From positions 1-10,782 of the forward strand of contig WJJK01000309.1 of the NCBI GenBank assembly GCA_014729705.1: a DNA stretch of 10,782 nt, in the 5' to 3' direction. The position numbers were made by a program, and so were the translations under genes. The stretch comes from Candidatus Altarchaeales archaeon (lineage in GTDB: Archaea > Altiarchaeota > Altiarchaeia > IMC4 > SCGC-AAA252-I15). Shown here one piece after another: positions 6,830 to 10,782 of this stretch. How positions within the stretch are numbered: position 1 is the stretch's first letter; every line of letters starts with the position of its first letter. Under the pieces are notes generated by a model. That model saw only the letters and a list, made by a program, of their open reading frames with translations, was not told where the DNA came from and did no database searches.

Positions 6830-8410
6830 CTATTTTCTCTCAAGCACCTTCAAGCAACATCTGAGGGAACCCTTGTTTTTACTGATGTCAGATAAGTCGC
6901 CGACATCCTGAAATTCATATCCAAGCTGCTCCCACCGTCTTTTTGCTTCAGCGTCAAGCGATGTTATGCCGTAGGTGGGGGAATAAACTTTCTTCACCAA
7001 CCGCCCCCCCTCTTCATACTGCTCTAACTCAACGTTACAGTATGTAGCGTGGGTGCAGGCAGCGGTTCGTGAGCAGGGCATAAGGGCGGGCATGCGCACC
7101 ACCTCAAACCCTTTTCCCTCCAACTCCCCGCCCACCTCGTTTAACCGAGCATCCGGCATAAACCTGTCCATCTCATCTAAAATCGACGACGCAGCCCCCT
7201 CCTTATCCCGGTAGGTGAGGCTTTCAAGCCCCGCTTTATTGCTTGCTAAAACGATTTTGCCCCCGCCCAACGGCTTCATATACATGTCTAGGTGGAAGTA
7301 GGGCGCCTTAGGCAAACCAACGAAAACCACTCTCTTGTTTCCAGAGATTTTTTCTATCTTCTTCCTAACACCCCGTTTTATCCCCTCAACTGTTTTAGAG
7401 GATACCCCGTCCTCTAAATAACTTTCAAAGTCCCTTACCTGTTTCTCCATCCTGCTGATCTCCTCTCTCCTGCCTGGATCCATCTGTTCTAGGTGTTGTT
7501 GTTTTTCCTGTTGGCTTGGAGGCTTAACCAAAAAAGGGGTTGCAATGAATTTATGGGTGTATCTCTCACTTTCCGCTACCTTCTCCCCCTCCCAATAGAA
7601 TTCAAGCTCCCCGCGGCTGTTATATTCCCCCTCCATCTTCACTAATTCTATCGGCAGCTGTGTTTTCTCCGCCACCTTCTCTACCACCTCCTGCTGGTTG
7701 TCCATTATCCTGTCAGACCAGAAACTCTCGTAACCCCTGAAGCCCCGGTAAAACAACGCCTCTTTTTCCCTCTTTAAGCTAATCATCTTGCGCACGATGT
7801 TCACCCTGAGCGTCTCCTCCCCCACAAAAACGTTCGACTCATCAGCCTGTATGTCCCCACCCTCGAAATAACGCAGCCTCAAACCCCTCTCCCGCCTGTT
7901 TAGTTGACCGAATATTCCGGGCATTTTTTCGGCGAAAATTTTCGGCGTCTTCTGCTCCGCCCGTCGCATGAAACCGGATGCAGCGTGAAGCCCGTCTTTG
8001 CCTTTAACAGCAGCCATCAACGCAGTTAAACCGTAGGCGGGGTTTTCTAAGGCGAAAACCGAATCCTGAGCCCACCCGGAAACCAAATCAACTTCAACCA
8101 ACCTAACCCTACCCCCATACTTCTCCTTAAGCTTTTCCACAGCCTCCTTCTGCTGGGGCGTATGCATGACGTAGAAATCCGCCCCCGAAAACTTACCAGC
8201 CAACGAATCAACCAACTTAAGCCTCCTCCTGCTTGTCGCATGAACCAAAACCTTAGACACCCTGCCCTGAGTCTCATCAGGCAACCGGAAGGCGTCAGCC
8301 TGCTTCAAACCATCCTCTCCCCGACCGGTACTCTCTACATTGAATTTAAGAGGCAATACAAGCTGCTTCTCATAAGGCAGCCCACAGTCCCTGCGCTTCT
8401 CAACAACCAT
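6830..8410 (-). CDS. Divergent arginine/agmatine deiminase superfamily protein
   Basis: Probable guanidine-modifying enzyme of the pentein fold (arginine deiminase, agmatine deiminase, amidinotransferase); substrate unknown. From the ATG at 8410 it has 526 residues, well above the usual 350-420. The residues forming the arginine deiminase active site have counterparts in order: D116 in WAQD, E183 and D186 in YFEGGD, H373 and D375 in HLD, and the likely nucleophile C518 in GSLRCC near the C-terminus. VKKVYSPTYG followed by D-x-EA-x-RRW resembles the agmatine deiminase C-terminal lead-in. A highly charged, Glu/Lys/Gln-rich stretch at about 297-357 separates the motifs and may be an insertion. 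A TTG start 39 bases further upstream would fall in the promoter-like AT box and add an unlikely hydrophobic leader, so it was rejected. No signal peptide is seen. Codon use is T/G-rich in the first third, unlike the por genes on the same strand. Confidence 0.7.
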   Translation of the reverse strand: MVVEKRRDCGLPYEKQLVLPLKFNVESTGRGEDGLKQADAFRLPDETQGRVSKVLVHATSRRRLKLVDSLAGKFSGADFYVMHTPQQKEAVEKLKEKYGGRVRLVEVDLVSGWAQDSVFALENPAYGLTALMAAVKGKDGLHAASGFMRRAEQKTPKIFAEKMPGIFGQLNRRERGLRLRYFEGGDIQADESNVFVGEETLRVNIVRKMISLKREKEALFYRGFRGYESFWSDRIMDNQQEVVEKVAEKTQLPIELVKMEGEYNSRGELEFYWEGEKVAESERYTHKFIATPFLVKPPSQQEKQQHLEQMDPGRREEISRMEKQVRDFESYLEDGVSSKTVEGIKRGVRKKIEKISGNKRVVFVGLPKAPYFHLDMYMKPLGGGKIVLASNKAGLESLTYRDKEGAASSILDEMDRFMPDARLNEVGGELEGKGFEVVRMPALMPCSRTAACTHATYCNVELEQYEEGGRLVKKVYSPTYGITSLDAEAKRRWEQLGYEFQDVGDLSDISKNKGSLRCCLKVLERK

Positions 8411-8436
8411 CCTTGAAAAAAATACGGGAAAACAAA

Positions 8437-8455
8437 CAAAATAAATCAATATTTA
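8437..8455 (-). promoter_or_regulatory. TATA-like promoter of the deiminase-like gene
   Basis: Two AT-rich boxes, TTAAATATT and GATTTATTTTG, lie 41 and 32 bases (centre) before the ATG at 8410. Either would give a very short leader. This also argues against the upstream TTG as a start codon. Confidence 0.45.
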
Positions 8456-8581
8456 AGCAAACAAAACCTACAAAATACACGGCTCGCTCCGTATACACGC
8501 GGGTGCGGCCTAGCTTACGCTTCACCCCCACATAAAAAGAAGGCGATAGAAAGATTCTGCGATGCTGCTTTGCTGCGCAAC

Positions 8582-8591
8582 TAAAAAATAA
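8582..8591 (+). promoter_or_regulatory. TATA-like promoter of tRNA-Phe
   Basis: The AT run TAAAAAATAA is centred about 25 bases before the tRNA, the expected place for an archaeal TATA box serving a stable RNA. The match to the consensus is only moderate. Confidence 0.4.
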
Positions 8592-8610
8592 ACGCCTCAT
8601 ACATCCGACT

Positions 8611-8684
8611 GCCGCTGTAGCTCAGATTGGGAGAGCACCAGGCTGAAGACCTGGGTGTCGCGAGTTCAAATCTCGCCGGCGGCA
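8611..8684 (+). tRNA. tRNA-Phe (GAA)
   Basis: A complete cloverleaf of 74 bases. The acceptor stem GCCGCTG pairs with CGGCGGC (one T-G wobble), the D stem GCTC pairs with GAGC, the anticodon stem CCAGG/CCTGG holds the loop CTGAAGA with anticodon GAA, and the T stem GCGAG/CTCGC holds the loop TTCAAAT. The discriminator is A. No intron is present. CCA is not encoded (AAC follows), so it must be added after transcription. Confidence 0.97.
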
Positions 8685-8691
8685 AACAACC

Positions 8692-8712
8692 CTTTCTTTT
8701 CTGAAAAGAAAG
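8692..8712 (+). terminator. Hairpin/T-rich element after tRNA-Phe
   Basis: A perfect 9-base inverted repeat (CTTTCTTTT and AAAAGAAAG around CTG) starts 8 bases after the tRNA. The T-rich left arm would serve as a terminator for the plus-strand tRNA, and the symmetry gives a T-rich arm on the other strand too. Confidence 0.55.
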
Positions 8713-8730
8713 CGTTGGCGGAAAGAAAAC

Positions 8731-8747
8731 AAATCCCTTCGGGATTT
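8731..8747. repeat. 7-bp inverted repeat in the tRNA-PPase spacer
   Basis: AAATCCC and GGGATTT flank a TTC loop. It lies 18 bases beyond the first hairpin with no gene overlapping it. Its role is unknown: it could be a second terminator or part of a small RNA. Confidence 0.45.
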
Positions 8748-8952
8748 AAACCACCCTATGAATGCCTGATGTTTTACTCGTTATTTGTCCACCCTAATTC
8801 TGGATCGACGTTTTTTTTGGTTGACGTCTGAATTGTTGGTTTTTCAGCGGCGTTAATAATATCATGGTTTTTTCTATTATATCCGTAATTTTGTCATTAT
8901 TCTAATGAATTCTTTTTTTATTTATTGTTGTCTTCCTTTTTTCTTTGGTGTT
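8748..8952. other. T-rich spacer upstream of the pyrophosphatase gene
   Basis: About 200 T-rich bases (plus strand). It holds GACGT/ACGTC copies at 8807-8828 that can pair as an inverted repeat, a TATA-like TATTATATC at 8874-8882 and a second AT box near 8916-8925. An ATG at 8905 is in frame with the pyrophosphatase, but the residues it would add (NSFFIYCCLPFFFGV) are unlike the family. I see no independent gene. Confidence 0.45.
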
Positions 8953-9444
8953 ATGATTGTTCGGGTTTTCATTGAGATTCCTAAGGGCAGCAGGAATAAG
9001 TATGAGTTTGACAGGGATAAGGGCGTGATTAAGTTTGATAGGATGCTTTTTTCTCCTGTGCATTACCCTGCGGATTATGGTTTTATTCCTGAGACTATCT
9101 CTTTGGATGGGGATGAGCTTGACGCTCTGGTTTTGATTGGGGAGCCTACTTTCCCGGGGTGTGTTATTGAGGCTAAGCCTGTGGGTTTGTTTAAGATGAG
9201 TGATGAGAAGGGCGTGGACAACAAGATACTATGTGTCCCCACCAAGGACCCGCTTTGGAATCACATAGAGGGTTTAGCTGAGGTACCGCCTCATCTTCTA
9301 AGGGAAATCGAGCACTTCTTTGAGATATACAAGGATCTTGAGCACAAGCAAACCCAGGTTGAGGGTTGGGAGCAGGCGGAGAAGGCTGTTGAAGTAATAC
9401 GTCAAGCTCAGGATCGGTTCATAAACCGCCACAATAAATCCTAG
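8953..9444 (+). CDS. ppa: Inorganic pyrophosphatase, family I (soluble)
   Basis: Cytoplasmic Mg-dependent hydrolase of pyrophosphate from biosynthetic reactions. From the ATG at 8953 there are 163 residues. All active-site positions known from the E. coli enzyme have counterparts: E8, K17, R30, Y42 (DYGFIP), the D52-G-D54-E-L-D57 signature, D84/D89/K91 (SDEKGVDNK) and Y126/K127 (IYKDLE). The upstream in-frame ATG at 8905 gives 179 residues and a length nearer the family average, but its extra segment is hydrophobic and Cys-rich, so the shorter form is preferred with reserve. The first half of the gene has T/G-ending codons, while the second half uses A and C normally. The stop TAG lies in a CTAG shared with the convergent gene. 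Confidence 0.9.
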   Translation: MIVRVFIEIPKGSRNKYEFDRDKGVIKFDRMLFSPVHYPADYGFIPETISLDGDELDALVLIGEPTFPGCVIEAKPVGLFKMSDEKGVDNKILCVPTKDPLWNHIEGLAEVPPHLLREIEHFFEIYKDLEHKQTQVEGWEQAEKAVEVIRQAQDRFINRHNKS

Positions 9445-10322
9445 TTAAGCCGGGGTTTACGGTAGGGTGTGTCTTTGATTAACTCAAAGAATTTTTTCTC
9501 ATCAACTATTGTGTCCCCCCCTAAAACTATCTCCTGTTTTTTTGTGACTACCCCCATCTCAACGACTGGGCACTTGTTTTTTGCAGCAACTGAGACCACT
9601 TTCTCTACTTCCTCCGGGGGTGTTGAGACCATGTAGGTGCCCATGTATCTGCCTAAATCCGGGTAGGGTATGCCGGTTATGTTCACGCCCCTCTGGCTTT
9701 TCACCATCATCTCCGCTAGGTTTCCGAACCACCCGCCTCGGGAGGCGTCTTTGGCGGCATGTATTTCAACGCCGTCTTCGATCAACTTCAGGTAGGTTTG
9801 GAATTTGGTTTTCGCCCGGTAACAACGCTCTCCAATCTCTCCCTCAACGATCTCCCCAAGCATTAGGAGACGGTCGTCTTCAACCAAAGATGCGTCAGCC
9901 ACCGGCTTATCCACGAGTTTACCTACTACGGTGAAGCTTATGCAGGGGACTAAGTCGTTTTCCATTTGGGTGTTGCCGCCTATCATTGGGACTTCAAGCT
10001 TCTGGCTTTGTTTCTTCAAATCCTGCGCAACCTCCCTGCCCTGTTCCACGGAGTCAACCTGCATCGCGTTCAAAGCAAACAAGGGCCTAGCCCCCATCAC
10101 CACGACGTCGCTGCAGGTGTGCACTAACCCGGTTTTCCTACCGATTTTAACCGGATAAGGCCCCTCCATGTTCATCACTAAATCATCGACTACGATGCAG
10201 TCGTCTCCCTGCTGCACCCCGAAGGAAAGCTGCTTAACCCGATCATCCATATGCCAGAGAAGACGCCTTATGTCGTTGGTCTCCCCAATATGGTCAATAC
10301 TTCTTTTAACGTCGTACTCCAT
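9441..10322 (-). CDS. PurM/SelD-like (AIR synthase-related) ATP-binding protein
   Basis: Member of the superfamily that includes PurM, ThiL, HypE and SelD, which use ATP to activate a substrate by phosphorylation; the actual reaction is unknown. From the ATG at 10322 there are 293 residues. The N-terminal domain has QGDDCIVVDD (GDD 39-41, likely Mg/ATP), SDVVVMGARPLFALNAM at 71-87, and GGNTQ at 115-119. The C-terminal domain has KDASRGGWFGNLAEMM at 191-206, the counterpart of the DxxRGG/DxSDGG motif. There is no N-terminal Cys/Sec-containing loop as in true selenophosphate synthetase. It best resembles the archaeal SelD-related group. AAAGGT about 7 bases upstream supports this ATG over an in-frame TTG 21 bases earlier. 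It overlaps the preceding spermidine-synthase-like gene by 17 bases. Confidence 0.78.
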   Translation of the reverse strand: MEYDVKRSIDHIGETNDIRRLLWHMDDRVKQLSFGVQQGDDCIVVDDLVMNMEGPYPVKIGRKTGLVHTCSDVVVMGARPLFALNAMQVDSVEQGREVAQDLKKQSQKLEVPMIGGNTQMENDLVPCISFTVVGKLVDKPVADASLVEDDRLLMLGEIVEGEIGERCYRAKTKFQTYLKLIEDGVEIHAAKDASRGGWFGNLAEMMVKSQRGVNITGIPYPDLGRYMGTYMVSTPPEEVEKVVSVAAKNKCPVVEMGVVTKKQEIVLGGDTIVDEKKFFELIKDTPYRKPRLN

Positions 10323-10782
10323 AGCCAGACCTTTGTGTTTCAAACATCAATTCCTCTATCCTGGTTTTATCGTCTGTGGATCTTTTGCCGTCAGATAATT
10401 CATAATCTGAAATCCTTTTATTCGTGAACTCAACCACCCACTCTAACTCTTTATTTTTATTCAATTTATTTTTTATTGTATTTACTGTTAATGGTTGGTT
10501 GGAGTCCAATATTATCCTATGACCCTTAAACTCTATCTTGAATATTGTGGGAAACACCCTTGATAAAGTATTGGCTATCATTTCGCTTACACGGCAGTCC
10601 TTGTTAGGGTATCCGACGTTGATCATCAATATGCCTTTGTCTTCTAAATGTTGTTTAACTTCCGCGGAAAACTCTATCGTCGTTAAGCGGGTTGGAATGC
10701 TGCATCCGTTGAAGGTGTCCCTGTTCACTATATCGTATTTGCCTGTTTTCCTGAGGAAAGCTTTAGCGTCACTTGTGTGGAC
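10306..10782 (-). CDS. Spermidine synthase-like protein, 3' part only
   Basis: The reading frame is open to the right edge, so the N-terminus is missing; 158 residues are visible. Near the visible start, SDAKAFLRKTGKYDIVNRDTFNG is followed by the SIPTRLTTIEFSAEVKQHLEDKGILMINVG stretch. This follows the spermidine synthase/SpeE-like pattern DARxFL...YDVIxxDxF...IPxxLxTxEF...L...G....N of a Rossmann-fold, SAM-binding domain. The end, STDDKTRIEELMFE, matches the LTDDxAPVE tail of SpeE-like methyltransferases. Whether it is a true aminopropyltransferase cannot be told without the N-terminal half. A GTG at 10726-10728 is inside conserved sequence and is not the start. It is coupled by a 17-base overlap to the PurM-like gene. 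Confidence 0.75.
   Translation of the reverse strand, partial: VHTSDAKAFLRKTGKYDIVNRDTFNGCSIPTRLTTIEFSAEVKQHLEDKGILMINVGYPNKDCRVSEMIANTLSRVFPTIFKIEFKGHRIILDSNQPLTVNTIKNKLNKNKELEWVVEFTNKRISDYELSDGKRSTDDKTRIEELMFETQRSGYGVRR

Larger units (their letters stand above)
8411..8610. other. Spacer between the deiminase-like gene and tRNA-Phe
   Basis: About 200 bases holding the outward promoters: the AT box for the minus-strand gene (8437-8455) and an AT-rich box for the tRNA (8582-8591). Between them is A/C-rich sequence on the plus strand with a small inverted repeat, ACGG/CCGT around a six-base loop (about 8479-8492), and a TGCTGC direct repeat near 8563-8576. No convincing gene was seen. A 66-codon minus-strand reading frame here overlaps the promoter and has no recognisable protein. 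Confidence 0.5.

Noticed and set aside
8411..8449. TTG start extending the deiminase-like protein by 13 residues
   Set aside because: The TTG lies inside the TATA-like region; the added residues (IYFVCFPVFFSR) have no family counterpart, and a good ATG follows.
8400..8600. 66-codon minus-strand reading frame upstream of the deiminase-like gene
   Set aside because: It runs through the AT-rich promoter boxes, has no recognisable protein, and overlaps the start of the deiminase-like gene out of frame.
8760..8832. C/D-box sRNA suggested by TGATG near 8767 and CTGA near 8828
   Set aside because: The C box deviates from RTGATGA at both ends, the spacing is too long for a single guide unit, and no C'/D' pair is seen.
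8685..8904. Origin-recognition (ORB-like) boxes in the composition-reversal zone
   Set aside because: GGCGGAAAGAAAAC (about 8716-8730) has only a vague resemblance, occurs once and has no inverted partner; no orc1/cdc6 is in the window.
10726..10728. GTG as start of a complete 140-residue gene at the right edge
   Set aside because: Conserved SpeE-like sequence (SDAKAFLRKTGKYDI) continues upstream in the same frame to the window edge, so the gene is truncated, not short.
1..10782. CRISPR arrays, insertion sequences or other mobile elements
   Set aside because: No regularly spaced repeats, transposase-like proteins or terminal inverted repeats were seen; the tRNA-Phe 3' end is not duplicated nearby as an attachment site would be.

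Overview
This is archaeal chromosome. The evidence is an archaeal-type ribosomal/secretion/division cluster (L10, L1, L11, Spt5, Sec61-gamma, FtsZ), ribosomal protein L35Ae, a four-subunit pyruvate:ferredoxin oxidoreductase, TATA-like boxes rather than bacterial -35/-10 promoters, and a tRNA gene without an encoded CCA. Ribosome-binding sites inside operons match GGAGGTGA. The POR operon points to anaerobic, ferredoxin-based metabolism. I cannot fix the phylum from this sequence; a euryarchaeal or DPANN-grade lineage would fit.

Layout. Positions 1-3338 (minus strand) read 5' to 3' as ftsZ, secE, spt5 (nusG), rpl11, rpl1, rpl10 (cut by the left edge). This is a classic archaeal order linking division, protein export, transcription elongation and the ribosomal stalk. 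Positions 3472-6455 (minus) hold the tightly packed porG-porD-porA-porB operon, followed by a terminator-like hairpin plus T-tract. A divergent promoter region separates porG from rpl35ae (plus). Convergent to rpl35ae, with only 2 bases between them, is a large divergent guanidine-modifying-superfamily (arginine/agmatine deiminase fold) protein at 6830-8410. A spacer of about 540 bases (8411-8952) carries tRNA-Phe(GAA), two hairpins and AT-rich promoter-like sequence. Next comes a family I inorganic pyrophosphatase (plus), which shares a CTAG double stop with a convergent PurM/SelD-like protein (minus). Upstream of that protein lies the 3' part of a spermidine-synthase-like gene that runs off the right edge.

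How the genes work together. The left third is core information processing and division. The middle third interconverts pyruvate + CoA with acetyl-CoA + CO2 + reduced ferredoxin. The right third is less conventional: a deiminase-like enzyme of unknown substrate, pyrophosphate recycling, and a translationally coupled pair (SpeE-like and PurM-like) of unknown function.

Points worth a second look are the uncharacterised deiminase-fold protein, a sharp reversal of strand composition centred on the tRNA-Phe spacer, a candidate L1 autoregulatory hairpin early in rpl1, and a recurring pattern of TATA-like boxes about 30 bases before start codons that suggests leaderless transcripts.
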